40,820 nt of DNA from an uncultured Acidimicrobium sp. (lineage in GTDB: Bacteria > Actinomycetota > Acidimicrobiia > Acidimicrobiales > Ilumatobacteraceae), in contig CAITUB010000117.1 of assembly GCA_903895515.1 (NCBI GenBank), positions 1 to 40,820 of the forward strand, in the 5' to 3' direction. The notes beneath the pieces are model-generated. The model was not told where the DNA came from and did not search any database. It saw only the letters and a program-made list of their open reading frames with translations. The stretch's first letter is position 1. The number at the start of each line of letters is the position of its first letter. Of the stretch, positions 9,105-17,694 are shown one piece after another. The translations under genes and the position numbers were made by a program.

Positions 9105-9206
9105 ATGGCAAACAAAGAACAGAATAAGAATCCAAACCAGAAAAAAGAAGCAAAGATGACGCTGAAAGAAAAGCGTGCAAAGAAGGCAGAAAAGAAGAAG
9201 TCTTAA
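9105..9206 (+). CDS. 33-residue Lys-rich small protein
   Basis: ATG 9105 is preceded by AAAGGAG at 9093-9099 with a 5-nt spacing, the best Shine-Dalgarno in this part of the window. It encodes 33 residues, about 14 of them Lys, with few hydrophobics: MANKEQNKNPNQ, then a Lys/Glu/Ala stretch ending KKKS. It is probably disordered or a single charged helix. Function unknown; nucleic-acid or ribosome binding would fit the charge but is a guess. It is short enough for gene callers to miss. Its TAA (9204-9206) overlaps the TAA of the convergent methyltransferase (9203-9205 on the other strand). Confidence 0.7.
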   Translation: MANKEQNKNPNQKKEAKMTLKEKRAKKAEKKKS

Positions 9207-9871
9207 AGCTTCTTAAAAACAACGACGCGCGCTTTGTCTCCAAAGTGCGTGCTGCCCTCACCATAAATATCGACTTCCTCGTATTGAGGCTTGGTGATGG
9301 TTTTGTTGTCGACGGCCTCGGTTATTGCTGAAGCAAAGTCGTCGTCTTCCCAGTGCTGTTGGTTCACGCCCGCAACAATGGTTGCACCGGATCGACAGAC
9401 TGTTATTGCATCGATGAGTTCATAAGCGCCTAGGTGGCCGATGGTGAACGTTCCTGCACTGACAAAAAAGTCGTAATAGTTTGCAGCAAAGTAGATGGTG
9501 CCGGTGAGGTCGGCTTCATGCAAGTCTTCGTACACCTTGGTTCCATCTTGGCGAAGCTTGGTAGCCGCAACAGCAAGCATCTCGGGTGAGATGTCTACGC
9601 CTTCAATAACGCTCTTCGGGCGAATCGTTGCAATTTCTTCTCCTACAGCCCCAGTGCCGCAGCCAATGTCGATGACACTGAATGAACGGTCGGAAGGCAT
9701 GTGCTTGGCCAGGACTGCAGCGATTTTGGCTGGGTAGACATATTTATTGTCTTCAATGAAGGTTTTGTCATACGTGGGGGCCCACTGTGCATACAGCTCA
9801 CGACTGTCATCAGGCGTTACGAGGTTGTAAGCATCGGCGAGGGTGATCTGTTTCTTCGGTTTTTCGGCCAC
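9203..9871 (-). CDS. Class I SAM-dependent methyltransferase
   Basis: 222 residues. SAM-binding motif I VIDIGCGTGAVG lies near residues 65-76, and the acidic end of strand 2 is EGVDIS. Motifs DLTG and FFVSAGTF follow. The N-terminal DSRELYAQWAPTYDKTF is typical of small Williams-Beuren/UbiE-like methyltransferases. The substrate is unknown. Start GTG 9871 is set by the leaderless box TACAAT 6 nt upstream. Confidence 0.82.
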   Translation of the reverse strand: MAEKPKKQITLADAYNLVTPDDSRELYAQWAPTYDKTFIEDNKYVYPAKIAAVLAKHMPSDRSFSVIDIGCGTGAVGEEIATIRPKSVIEGVDISPEMLAVAATKLRQDGTKVYEDLHEADLTGTIYFAANYYDFFVSAGTFTIGHLGAYELIDAITVCRSGATIVAGVNQQHWEDDDFASAITEAVDNKTITKPQYEEVDIYGEGSTHFGDKARVVVFKKL

Positions 9872-9877
9872 GCGATT

Positions 9878-9883
9878 ATTGTA
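9878..9883 (-). promoter_or_regulatory. Leaderless -10 box TACAAT for the methyltransferase
   Basis: TACAAT, then AATCGC, then GTG at 9871 on the minus strand. The spacer is 6 nt and there is no SD. Confidence 0.6.
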
Positions 9884-9917
9884 ACTGCAGTCGTTTCACG
9901 CGAGCCGGGGGGTCGTC

Positions 9918-11453
9918 ATGAAGGTGCCGTTAACCGTTGTTGATCATCTGCGACGCGCGGAACAGGTGTATGGGCAACGAACTGCATTCATTGACGAACC
10001 AGATCAGCCTGCCGAGTCGTGGGGTACACAAACCTATGCAGAGATGGCACGTCGGGCACGCGCCCAAGCTGCAGCATTAGACAAGTTGGGCGTTGCTCAA
10101 GGTGCTCGCGTTGCCGTAGTCAGTCAAAATTCCGCGCGCCTGCTCACCAGCTTCTTTGGGGTGAGCGCATTCGGACGAATTCTTGCGCCAATAAATTTTC
10201 GACTCTCTGCAGAAGAAGTCGGTTACATCGTGGATCACTGTGGTGCAGAGGTGCTCATTGTCGATCCTGAATTAGAAGATTCACTTAAGAATGTTTCCGC
10301 AAAGCATCGTTTTGTCATCGGTGCCGAGAGTGACGAGTTGCTGTATGACTATTCGGCAGAACCAAAACCATGGACTCCGGATGAAGACGCGACAGCAACC
10401 ATTAACTACACCAGTGGTACAACCGCTCGTCCAAAAGGGGTGCAATTAACTCATCGAAATATTTGGTTGAACTCCACAACGTTTGGTTGGCACATGGGAG
10501 TGAATGACCGCGATGTATATCTGCATACATTGCCGCAGTTTCATTGCAATGGTTGGGGAATGGTGTACGCGGTTACCGCAATGGGCGGTACGCATGTTGT
10601 CCTTCGCAAGGTCGATGGCGCCGAAATTCTTCGTCGCGTTGACAAGCATGGAGTCACTTTGATGTGTGGAGCGCCAGCAGTTGCGAACGCCATCATTGAT
10701 GCGTCTCACCAATTCGATTCAGGCGTTCCGGGAAGGGGAACCGTTCGCATGGTGGTTGCAGGAGCTCCGCCACCATCGAAGACCATCGAGCGAGTGGAGA
10801 CCGAACTTGGTTGGCAATTCCATCAGATATACGGATTAACAGAAACCTCACCGGTGCTAACGATCAATAGTCCTCGTTTTGAAACAGACCATCTAACGCC
10901 AGCCGAGCGATCAGTGGTGCTGAGTGCAGCGGGAGCCCCAACAATTGGAACAGTAATTGCAACCAGCGATAGTGGAGAGGTGATGGCTCGCAGCAACACG
11001 GTGATGGATGGATATTGGAATCAGCCCGATGCGACTGACGCAGCAATCATGGATGGTTTCTTTTACACAGGTGACGGAGGAAGCATCGGAGACGGTCATG
11101 TGTTGACCATCAGTGACCGTAAGAAGGATGTGATCATCTCCGGAGGAGAAAATGTCAGTTCAATAGAAGTTGAAGATGCACTGTTCTCCCACCCAGATGT
11201 CACTGAAGTGGCTGTGATCGGCATCCCAGATGAAAAGTGGGGAGAACTCGTGCTAGCTCTCGCTGTGAAGGCACCTGGTTCGACGCTTACTGAAGACGAA
11301 CTGATCGCCTTTTGCCGATCAAAAATTGCCACGTATAAATGTCCGAAGAGAGTGGAGTTCCGTGCAGAGCTTGCGCGCACGTCAACAGGCAAATTACAAA
11401 AATTCAAACTCCGTGCCCCATATTGGGACGGCTACACGAAACAGGTGAACTGA
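9918..11453 (+). CDS. Acyl-CoA synthetase (AMP-forming, fatty acid-CoA ligase family)
   Basis: 511 residues of an ANL-superfamily enzyme that activates a carboxylic acid as acyl-AMP and then makes the CoA thioester. Seen in order: the P-loop YTSGTTARPKGV near 163-174, the IYGLTETSP motif near 304, MDGYWNQP, YTGDGG, the hinge SDRKKDVIISGGENVSS, and the C-terminal TSTGKLQKF with the catalytic Lys. Length is usual for medium/long-chain ligases. The start is preceded by a G-rich stretch (GGGGGG, 5 nt away) that can serve as SD. The stop overlaps the PhyH start (TGATG), suggesting that the activated acid or a related lipid is passed on. Confidence 0.88.
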   Translation: MKVPLTVVDHLRRAEQVYGQRTAFIDEPDQPAESWGTQTYAEMARRARAQAAALDKLGVAQGARVAVVSQNSARLLTSFFGVSAFGRILAPINFRLSAEEVGYIVDHCGAEVLIVDPELEDSLKNVSAKHRFVIGAESDELLYDYSAEPKPWTPDEDATATINYTSGTTARPKGVQLTHRNIWLNSTTFGWHMGVNDRDVYLHTLPQFHCNGWGMVYAVTAMGGTHVVLRKVDGAEILRRVDKHGVTLMCGAPAVANAIIDASHQFDSGVPGRGTVRMVVAGAPPPSKTIERVETELGWQFHQIYGLTETSPVLTINSPRFETDHLTPAERSVVLSAAGAPTIGTVIATSDSGEVMARSNTVMDGYWNQPDATDAAIMDGFFYTGDGGSIGDGHVLTISDRKKDVIISGGENVSSIEVEDALFSHPDVTEVAVIGIPDEKWGELVLALAVKAPGSTLTEDELIAFCRSKIATYKCPKRVEFRAELARTSTGKLQKFKLRAPYWDGYTKQVN

Positions 11454-12328
11454 TGTTGAGTGAACAGGCAATTAGTGCGGCAATTGAACAATTTCACGAT
11501 GAGGGTTACGCAATTGTGCGCAACTTTCTTCCCGAGAATGAATTGTCAGAATTGCAGAAGAAGACCGCCGAATTGCGCGAGATTGCACTTGAGCATCCAG
11601 TTACATATCGCCATGGCAACTTGACCTACGAGATTCTTCCTGAAGAGCACTTCGGCAAGCGGTATGTCATACAGGCGTATTGGTTCGCATGGGCAGATGC
11701 GTACTTCGACAAGTTCAGAAGTAATCCGCGGTATCTGCAGCTTCTCGAACCATTGATTGGCAGGAACGTAAAACAAGTAACTCAGCAAATTCATTGGAAG
11801 CCGCCTGGGGCACGACTCACTGGTTATCGCTTTCATCAAGACTTACGGTTTCGCGAAAGCCGGGAATCGTACGAAGATGTTGTTCGTGACACGGTCACCA
11901 TGGGTCTGGCAATTGATAGGGCAACGCCAGAAAATGGTTGTCTCAAGATTGTTCCTCGCAGCCACACGATGGGTTATCTCGGACTCTCCGATAATGGAGA
12001 CGGCCAAATTATGAAAGGTCTTACGCAAGACGATGAATTGGTGCAAGTAGGTATTCATCCATCGCAAGTAATTGATGTGGTGCTTGAACCTGGCGACCTA
12101 GTGGTGTGGGGGCTGATGACGGTTCATGGTTCATTGCCGAACGAGTCGATACACGAGCGCGCATTTGCCATTTCAAGCTATGTACGAGGCGAAACATCGC
12201 AGCGTGGTGAATGGACGTTTAAGGACGGGAAACCTCAGTTGTTAGGTGAATCACCTCAGTTGTGTAAGAACGAGAAACTTTTTGCCAATCTAGAACCGCA
12301 CTACGACGCGACCAAATGGTTTCTCTGA
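11453..12328 (+). CDS. Phytanoyl-CoA dioxygenase (PhyH) family protein
   Basis: 291 residues from ATG 11453, which shares its A with the upstream TGA (TGATG). A longer frame from 11339 only reads through the previous gene. Non-haem Fe(II)/2-oxoglutarate dioxygenase signs are the HxD pair in RFHQDLRF, the GCLKIVPRSH segment, and the distal His of TVHGSLPNES followed by the Arg that would hold 2-oxoglutarate (HERAFAIS). Such enzymes hydroxylate lipids or secondary metabolites. Coupling to an acyl-CoA ligase suggests an acyl-CoA or free-acid substrate (inference). Confidence 0.85.
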   Translation: MLSEQAISAAIEQFHDEGYAIVRNFLPENELSELQKKTAELREIALEHPVTYRHGNLTYEILPEEHFGKRYVIQAYWFAWADAYFDKFRSNPRYLQLLEPLIGRNVKQVTQQIHWKPPGARLTGYRFHQDLRFRESRESYEDVVRDTVTMGLAIDRATPENGCLKIVPRSHTMGYLGLSDNGDGQIMKGLTQDDELVQVGIHPSQVIDVVLEPGDLVVWGLMTVHGSLPNESIHERAFAISSYVRGETSQRGEWTFKDGKPQLLGESPQLCKNEKLFANLEPHYDATKWFL

Positions 12329-12330
12329 AC

Positions 12331-12336
12331 TAGCCT
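12331..12336 (+). promoter_or_regulatory. Leaderless -10 box TAGCCT for the DUF1295 gene
   Basis: TAGCCT, then GCGCTC, then ATG 12343. The box begins 2 bases after the PhyH stop codon. Confidence 0.6.
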
Positions 12337-12342
12337 GCGCTC

Positions 12343-13119
12343 ATGATTTCAAACACGCTGCTTAACTCGGTATTGGTCATAGTCGCCAGCATGGTGTTGC
12401 TGTGGATCTTGAGCCTGGCGAAGAAGAACGCTTCAATTGTTGACATTTTTTGGGGACTGGGATTCGTCATCGTTGGATGGGCGAGTGCGATCAACGCCGA
12501 CAATGTGTCGGGCTTAGGCAAAGTGGTCCTTGGGATGGTCACCCTGTGGGGTGTGCGCCTATCGCTGTATCTGGCCATTCGTAATCACGGCAAACCAGAA
12601 GACTTTCGCTACGTGGCAATGCGCAAGCATTATGGGGCACGTTTTCCTGTGATCAGTTTGTTCACTGTGTTTCTATTGCAGGGCGCAATCATGATGGTGG
12701 TTTCGCTGCCTGTACAGATCGCTTTATCCGATGCACATGCCTCCCTATCAATTGTGAGTTATGTGGGAATTGCACTCTTCGCACTCGGGATTTTCTTTGA
12801 AGCCGTAGGCGACTGGCAGCTAGCTCAGTTCAAGCGCAACCCGCAGAACGCTGGGCAAGTTATGCAAACTGGTTTATGGAAGTACACGCGTCATCCAAAC
12901 TATTTTGGCGACACGTGCGTGTGGTGGGGCATTGGCATCGTCGCCCTGAGCGCAAGTTTCGGTTGGATTGGGCTTGTTGGAAGTTTGCTGATGAACTTTT
13001 TCTTGGTTCGTGTTTCGGGAGTTCCAATGTTGGAGCGTTCAATGTCGAAGCGACGACCTGGCTACGACGAATACAAGCGACGCACCAGCAGTTTCGTTCC
13101 ACGTCCGCCAAAGAAATAG
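12343..13119 (+). CDS. DUF1295 / steroid 5-alpha-reductase-like membrane protein
   Basis: 258 residues with about six membrane helices. The C-terminal signature LWKYTRHPNYFGD near 175-187 and the later basic RRPGYDEYKRR segment mark the DUF1295 family, related to steroid 5-alpha reductases and isoprenylcysteine methyltransferases. The N-terminal SIVDIFWGLGF is also typical. The actual substrate in bacteria is unsettled. Its TAG abuts the TAG of the convergent GGDEF-EAL gene with no base between (TAGCTA). Confidence 0.83.
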   Translation: MISNTLLNSVLVIVASMVLLWILSLAKKNASIVDIFWGLGFVIVGWASAINADNVSGLGKVVLGMVTLWGVRLSLYLAIRNHGKPEDFRYVAMRKHYGARFPVISLFTVFLLQGAIMMVVSLPVQIALSDAHASLSIVSYVGIALFALGIFFEAVGDWQLAQFKRNPQNAGQVMQTGLWKYTRHPNYFGDTCVWWGIGIVALSASFGWIGLVGSLLMNFFLVRVSGVPMLERSMSKRRPGYDEYKRRTSSFVPRPPKK

Positions 13120-15408
13120 CTACACGCGCGGAGTGCGGCCGCGAAGTTTTGCCCACTCACCGAATTGCGTGAGTGAAGCAACAGTTGCGCCCATCGACTC
13201 TGGCGCGACCGGATGACTGATGAGGTACCCCTGCGCCTTGGCGCAACGAAGTTCTGCAAGCGCTTGCAGTTGGCGAACGCTTTCTACACCTTCGGCCACC
13301 ATGTCGAGACCGAGTGAATCACCCATCGCAATGATGGTGCGCACAAGTGATCGCGCACTGAGGTCGTCTGCAACTCCGTTGACAAATGAACGGTCAATCT
13401 TCAATCGCTGAATCGGGAACTTTTGCAGAAGCGAAAGCGATGAGTATCCGGTTCCGAAGTCGTCAATGGCCACGCGTACGCCAAGTGCACACAATTTGGT
13501 CAGCGCTTCGAGCGCTTGTTCTGGTTGGGCGATCATTACGCCTTCAGTTATTTCGAGCCACAGCTGATCGGGCGCTATATGTGAACGCTGTAATGCTTCG
13601 TGGACAACGGGAACAAAATTTGGATCATGCAGTTGGCGCGGGCTTACGTTTACCGACATCGTTGCTTCACGACTGCAGATTCCTTCATTGATCCAGCCAC
13701 GCAAATGGGTGAGAGCTTCCAGCAATGCCCAAGCCCCAATGGGAACGATGGTCCCGGTTTCCTCGGCGATTGGAATGAACTCTGCAGGCGAGATGATGCT
13801 GCCGTCGTCACGTGTCCAACGCATGAGCGCTTCAAACCCAACAACGTCGCCAAGTTCAATATCGACAATTGGTTGATGAACAAGTCGCAACTCTCTGCGC
13901 TCGAGTGCTCGGTACAACGCGGTTTCAACGGCGAGTCGTTGTGTTACGCGCTCAAGCATTGATTCGTCAAAGATTGCGACACAATTACGTCCGGCATCTT
14001 TTGCTCGGTACATCGCGGTATCGGCATGGCGAAGAAGATCGTCTGCGCCCGATGAAATATGTTTTTGAAAGGTTGCGACACCGATGCTGGTGGACACAAA
14101 AACATCACCCTGGCGCAATGAAAGCGGTTCGTTGAAGCTTTCAAGAATTTTGTCGGCAACGATCATGGCATCGCTTGCTCCGCGAGTACCAGGGTCCAAG
14201 ATGACGAATTCGTCTCCAGAGATTCTTCCAACGATGCACCGTTCGGGCAGCGCATTGCGCAATCGTTGCGCGACAGCAATAAGTACGTTGTCTCCAGCTT
14301 GATGCCCGAGGGAATCATTGATGTTCTTAAATCTGTCAACGTCAATGAACAGCACCGATGGGTGTCGGCTGTCTTCTTCGGCAAACTCAAGTGCATCATG
14401 GACATACGAGAGCATGAGGCTTCTATTTGGCAAGCCAGTAAGTGCATCGGTCTGTGCTGAGTGAATGAGCGATCGTTGTGTCTTGGCATTGGCGCGCACA
14501 GCGTGAATAACACGAGATGTAACGGCAATAGATAAGACGAATACTGAAATCGCCCGAACGATTCGATCGGTTTGGTCCGCGGCTTCGGTAAGTGCCAGAA
14601 CGACAACGGGAATGGTGAGTGCAGCCGTAGTGACGATAAGTCGTCCAAGCAGCGGTCGTTGTGTGCGGACTGGCCCGTGTTCGGTAATGGTGGAGATGGA
14701 TTGATGGACGAATGCTGCAGAGCACAAGAACAAGCAGAATACGTAAGAGGCGTTGATGTACTGGTTGGCTATGTCAATGCGACCAGAATCATTTGCTGCA
14801 TAGAGAAAGTCTCCGGCAAGCGTGAACGTGATTGCGCCAGCAATTAACCACACGGCTGGTGTGCGTGCCGCATCGCCGAACAGCAACGTTGCAAGAGAAA
14901 AGAGAACTATTGCGCTAATTGCGAGAGTTGCTCCCTGAATACCAGTAACTAATACGACAGATGTACTCGCATCGAAAGATGGCTGCAGAAAAATCACCCA
15001 GATGAGAAACCATGCACCTAAAGCAACGATGAGGCCATCGCCGAGCACGCTCATCGGATCATTGCCGATACGACGGCGAATGATGAGCAGGAGACCAAGA
15101 GCCAAAGTGATTTGGACGAGCAAGAACAATGATTCAGGAATTGCTTGCAAGGTCACATTCGAGAACTGATTGTCCAACACCTGAGCAGTAGACGAAGCTA
15201 CGGCGATTACGAAGAGTGCAGGCCACAACAATTTGTCTGGCTTATTGAACTTGGCAGAAATACCAAGAAACACCATTACTTGAACCGTGGCAATGAGGTA
15301 AGCCGTGTTACTGAATGTCTGAGAATGGCTGGTAGCGACCGCAATTGACAATGCCAAACCAACGCCAGTTAAGCCCCACGAAAGGCGTGAAATAGGCGCA
15401 GAATTCAC
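13120..15408 (-). CDS. Membrane-bound GGDEF-EAL protein (cyclic di-GMP turnover)
   Basis: 762 residues from GTG 15408. About eight membrane helices (roughly 8-290) precede a GGDEF domain whose signature reads SGDEF, then a full EAL domain: EALMRW, SVNVSPRQL, LEITEGVM, DDFGTGYSSL, KIDRSFV, AEGVES. No RxxD inhibitory site precedes SGDEF. All EAL catalytic motifs are present, so phosphodiesterase activity is likely. Cyclase activity is possible because SGDEF domains can work. The longest frame begins at a TTG (15513) and would add a Cys-rich 35-residue head. GTG 15408 is preferred because TACCGT stands 7 nt upstream and the first helix begins shortly after. Confidence 0.88.
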   Translation of the reverse strand: MNSAPISRLSWGLTGVGLALSIAVATSHSQTFSNTAYLIATVQVMVFLGISAKFNKPDKLLWPALFVIAVASSTAQVLDNQFSNVTLQAIPESLFLLVQITLALGLLLIIRRRIGNDPMSVLGDGLIVALGAWFLIWVIFLQPSFDASTSVVLVTGIQGATLAISAIVLFSLATLLFGDAARTPAVWLIAGAITFTLAGDFLYAANDSGRIDIANQYINASYVFCLFLCSAAFVHQSISTITEHGPVRTQRPLLGRLIVTTAALTIPVVVLALTEAADQTDRIVRAISVFVLSIAVTSRVIHAVRANAKTQRSLIHSAQTDALTGLPNRSLMLSYVHDALEFAEEDSRHPSVLFIDVDRFKNINDSLGHQAGDNVLIAVAQRLRNALPERCIVGRISGDEFVILDPGTRGASDAMIVADKILESFNEPLSLRQGDVFVSTSIGVATFQKHISSGADDLLRHADTAMYRAKDAGRNCVAIFDESMLERVTQRLAVETALYRALERRELRLVHQPIVDIELGDVVGFEALMRWTRDDGSIISPAEFIPIAEETGTIVPIGAWALLEALTHLRGWINEGICSREATMSVNVSPRQLHDPNFVPVVHEALQRSHIAPDQLWLEITEGVMIAQPEQALEALTKLCALGVRVAIDDFGTGYSSLSLLQKFPIQRLKIDRSFVNGVADDLSARSLVRTIIAMGDSLGLDMVAEGVESVRQLQALAELRCAKAQGYLISHPVAPESMGATVASLTQFGEWAKLRGRTPRV

Positions 15409-15415
15409 TTGGCAA

Positions 15416-15421
15416 ACGGTA
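15416..15421 (-). promoter_or_regulatory. Leaderless -10 box TACCGT for the GGDEF-EAL gene
   Basis: TACCGT, then TTGCCAA, then GTG 15408 on the minus strand. The spacer is 7 nt. Confidence 0.5.
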
Positions 15422-15452
15422 CAGCATCCCTTTTCATGCACTGAGGATGGGT

Positions 15453-15458
15453 TACTTT
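15453..15458 (+). promoter_or_regulatory. -10 box TACTTT upstream of the 15516 gene
   Basis: TACTTT would start a leader of about 50 nt. The leader contains a 5-bp hairpin GCCGC-GTTT-GCGGC (15482-15495) and a weak SD TTTGGAG 10 nt before ATG. The same hexamer stands upstream of the acyl-CoA dehydrogenase gene. Confidence 0.3.
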
Positions 15459-15515
15459 GGATGCAGGGCGGAGAACCCTTAGCCGCGTTTGCGGCCTGTT
15501 TGGAGTTCCCCAAAA

Positions 15516-16124
15516 ATGTTCGTTACCCGCCACTCTCCAGTCACCGATGCGGTGCTCAAGGACCAGTTGTGGACTCTGTATACCCGCTCGTACGCACGAA
15601 CTGCAGAAGAAGCCGTGACTCATGAAATGCTCGATCGGCTTGAATTCAACGATCAACTTGCTGACGCGACTAATCGTGCTTGGGTGGTGTGGGAAGACAA
15701 CATGCCGGTTGCGATGACCATGATTGCAACGGATGTTCGCCGAACACGCTGGTTGAGTGAGCACTATTTCAAGAAAAACTATCCAAAGCAATTTGCAACG
15801 AACAAAGTGCATTACGTGGTGTGGGCAGTTGTCGACCCTTCGTATGTCACGAAGGGTGTCAGCATGTTTATGGCACGTCAGGCAATGGCCGTTGAGGCAC
15901 GAGAAGGCTCGTTATTGGTATTTGACATGCCAGAGTCGAATCAACCCAATGAGCAGGGTGGCGCTGCTGAGTTGATGTTCAGGATGGCGCGGCAAGTTGG
16001 TGGAGCTCATTTGGTTCCGCTCACTGTCCAGAGGTATTACGCACTCGATTTCTCTCCAGCGCTGGTTGAACAGCAGGAAACTGGCGCACAGACACCGAGT
16101 TCGCTGTCTGATTCAGTTCTTTAG
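15516..16124 (+). CDS. Uncharacterised protein, possibly GNAT-like
   Basis: 202 residues, not recognised with certainty. The layout (charged first helix, strand RAWVVWEDNMPVAMTMIAT, then YVVWAVVDPSYVTKGVSMFMARQAMAVEAREGS) resembles a GNAT fold with central strand and following helix. However, the acetyl-CoA loop Q/RxxGxG is replaced by VTKGVS, so activity is doubtful. No signal peptide or membrane helix. ATG 15516 is chosen over a TTG at 15489 because of TTTGGAG upstream. It lies directly upstream of phoH (30 bases), probably in one operon. Confidence 0.65.
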   Translation: MFVTRHSPVTDAVLKDQLWTLYTRSYARTAEEAVTHEMLDRLEFNDQLADATNRAWVVWEDNMPVAMTMIATDVRRTRWLSEHYFKKNYPKQFATNKVHYVVWAVVDPSYVTKGVSMFMARQAMAVEAREGSLLVFDMPESNQPNEQGGAAELMFRMARQVGGAHLVPLTVQRYYALDFSPALVEQQETGAQTPSSLSDSVL

Positions 16125-16154
16125 CCAGTAATCCCCGCTAGATTTGGGGTCAAT

Positions 16155-17099
16155 ATGGCAGTCACGTTTGTTGTGCCCGGAGCACATCTGATGAGCGGAC
16201 TCCTCGGCGAACGCGATGAGCACCTGAAGTTCATTGAGGGTGAATTTGAAGATGTCGCCATCAGGGTTCGCGGTAATGAAGTTTCGATTACTGGACCGCA
16301 ATCCGATGTTGTCTCACGCCTGTTTGAGGAATTGACCGCGTTATTGCAACGAGGCGAATCACTAGATCGCTCGGTCTTGTCTCGGTCAATTGTGATGGTG
16401 CAGGCAAATGAGAAGCCAAGCTTGATTCTGACCGAGGATATTTTGCGCACAAGTAGCGGTAAAAACGTGCGCGCAAAGACTTCTGGCCAGCGAAAATATA
16501 TTGAAGCGATCAGGGACAATGTCATCACATTTGGTATCGGTCCCGCAGGTACTGGTAAAAGCTGGCTTGCTGTGGCAATGGCGGTGCTTGCGCTGAACAC
16601 AAAACGCGTTCAGAGAATTATTTTGACGCGTCCAGCGGTTGAAGCAGGCGAGCGTTTGGGATTTTTGCCAGGTGACCTCACCGCAAAGATCGATCCATAT
16701 TTGCGCCCGCTCTATGACGCGCTGCACGACATGGTTGGTGCTGAAACGGCGAAGATGTATCTAGAAAAGCAAGTTGTTGAAGTTGCACCGCTTGCGTTCA
16801 TGCGCGGTCGAACGTTAAACAACAGTTTTGTCATTTTGGATGAAGCCCAGAACACCACTCCTGAGCAAATGAAGATGTTCCTAACGCGCATTGGATTTGG
16901 TTCCAAAGTTGTAGTTACTGGCGATACGACCCAAGTAGACGTACCCGATGGCCGAAGCGGGTTGCTCGGGGTTGAGCGAGTGCTCACCGGAATTAAAGAT
17001 TTAACGTTTGTTCATCTCGATGCAACCGATGTTGTTCGACATCGCATCGTTGCTGACATTGTCGCTGCATACGAAAAACAAACACCAAACCATGGCTGA
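16155..17099 (+). CDS. PhoH-like ATPase
   Basis: 314 residues. P-loop GPAGTGKSWLA lies near 130-140, Walker B is VILDEAQN, and the following TTPEQMK and VTGDTTQVD motifs are diagnostic of PhoH/PhoL. An N-terminal region (about 1-110) resembles the KH-like head of this family. PhoH proteins are cytosolic ATPases linked to RNA metabolism and often sit next to ybeY, as here. The gene overlaps ybeY by 8 bases. A TAGATT hexamer lies 10 nt before ATG. Confidence 0.9.
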   Translation: MAVTFVVPGAHLMSGLLGERDEHLKFIEGEFEDVAIRVRGNEVSITGPQSDVVSRLFEELTALLQRGESLDRSVLSRSIVMVQANEKPSLILTEDILRTSSGKNVRAKTSGQRKYIEAIRDNVITFGIGPAGTGKSWLAVAMAVLALNTKRVQRIILTRPAVEAGERLGFLPGDLTAKIDPYLRPLYDALHDMVGAETAKMYLEKQVVEVAPLAFMRGRTLNNSFVILDEAQNTTPEQMKMFLTRIGFGSKVVVTGDTTQVDVPDGRSGLLGVERVLTGIKDLTFVHLDATDVVRHRIVADIVAAYEKQTPNHG

Positions 17100-17694
17100 A
17101 TCACGACCAGGCGTATCTAAACCACGACGTGTTGGCGGCGACGGCGAGCCAGAGGTGTTTATGGCTGACGAGCAACAGGATCTAGAAATTGATCTTGCGC
17201 GATGGCAGAACCTTGCCCTAGATGTTTTGCGTGCTGAAGGTGTAAAGGGATTGACCGAGATGACGGTGATGTTTATCGATGCTTCGACCATGACTGAGTT
17301 GAATTCGCAGTACATGGGTAAGGCTTATGCAACCGATGTGCTGTCATTCCCGCTCGATGCCGTTGAAGCAACGCGCACGCCAGGCCCAGGAGCAATGTCG
17401 AAATCTCCTGAACCTGCACCATTGGATATATCCGAATTGCCCTTACTGCTTGGTGATGTTGTTATTTGTCCGAGCGTGGCCGTTGCCCAGGCTCCGCGAC
17501 ATGCAGGGACCATCGATGATGAACTTGCTTTGCTCCTGGTGCACGGAATTTTGCATGTGCTTGGTAACGATCACGACAATCCAGAGTCAGAAGCAGCAAT
17601 GCACGCGCTAGAGCGAAAACACCTCGAAGCCTTTCATTGGGGTCACACAGCACCAGAGAATTTCCGACATATTCAGGAGATAGAAGAAAAATGA
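17092..17694 (+). CDS. ybeY: Endoribonuclease YbeY (rRNA maturation)
   Basis: 200 residues from ATG 17092. The zinc site HGILHVLGNDH (H-x3-H-x5-H) lies near 147-157, and the conserved TDVLSFPLD segment is near 85. YbeY is a metal-dependent RNase needed for 16S rRNA 3' end processing and ribosome quality control. The N-terminal 25 residues are extra and charged; ATG 17161 (MADEQQ) is an alternative start closer to the usual family length. A linker of about 25 residues rich in Pro (TRTPGPGAMSKSPEPAP) sits between the FPLD segment and the LLGDVVIC strand. It is an insertion relative to E. coli-type YbeY. Operon: phoH-ybeY-corC, joined by overlaps. Confidence 0.9.
   Translation: MAESRPGVSKPRRVGGDGEPEVFMADEQQDLEIDLARWQNLALDVLRAEGVKGLTEMTVMFIDASTMTELNSQYMGKAYATDVLSFPLDAVEATRTPGPGAMSKSPEPAPLDISELPLLLGDVVICPSVAVAQAPRHAGTIDDELALLLVHGILHVLGNDHDNPESEAAMHALERKHLEAFHWGHTAPENFRHIQEIEEK

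Noticed and set aside
9918-12328. Acyl-CoA ligase plus PhyH as part of a natural-product cluster
   Set aside because: Only two coupled genes, with no synthase, carrier protein or dedicated transporter beside them. General lipid metabolism is simpler.
14163-14648. 161-residue minus-strand frame within the GGDEF-EAL gene
   Set aside because: Same strand, other frame, inside a fully conserved GGDEF domain; the translation has no recognisable fold.
15482-15495. GCCGC-GTTT-GCGGC hairpin as a terminator
   Set aside because: Only 5 base pairs and no T run on either strand. It lies in the leader region of the 15516 gene, so at best it is a leader structure.
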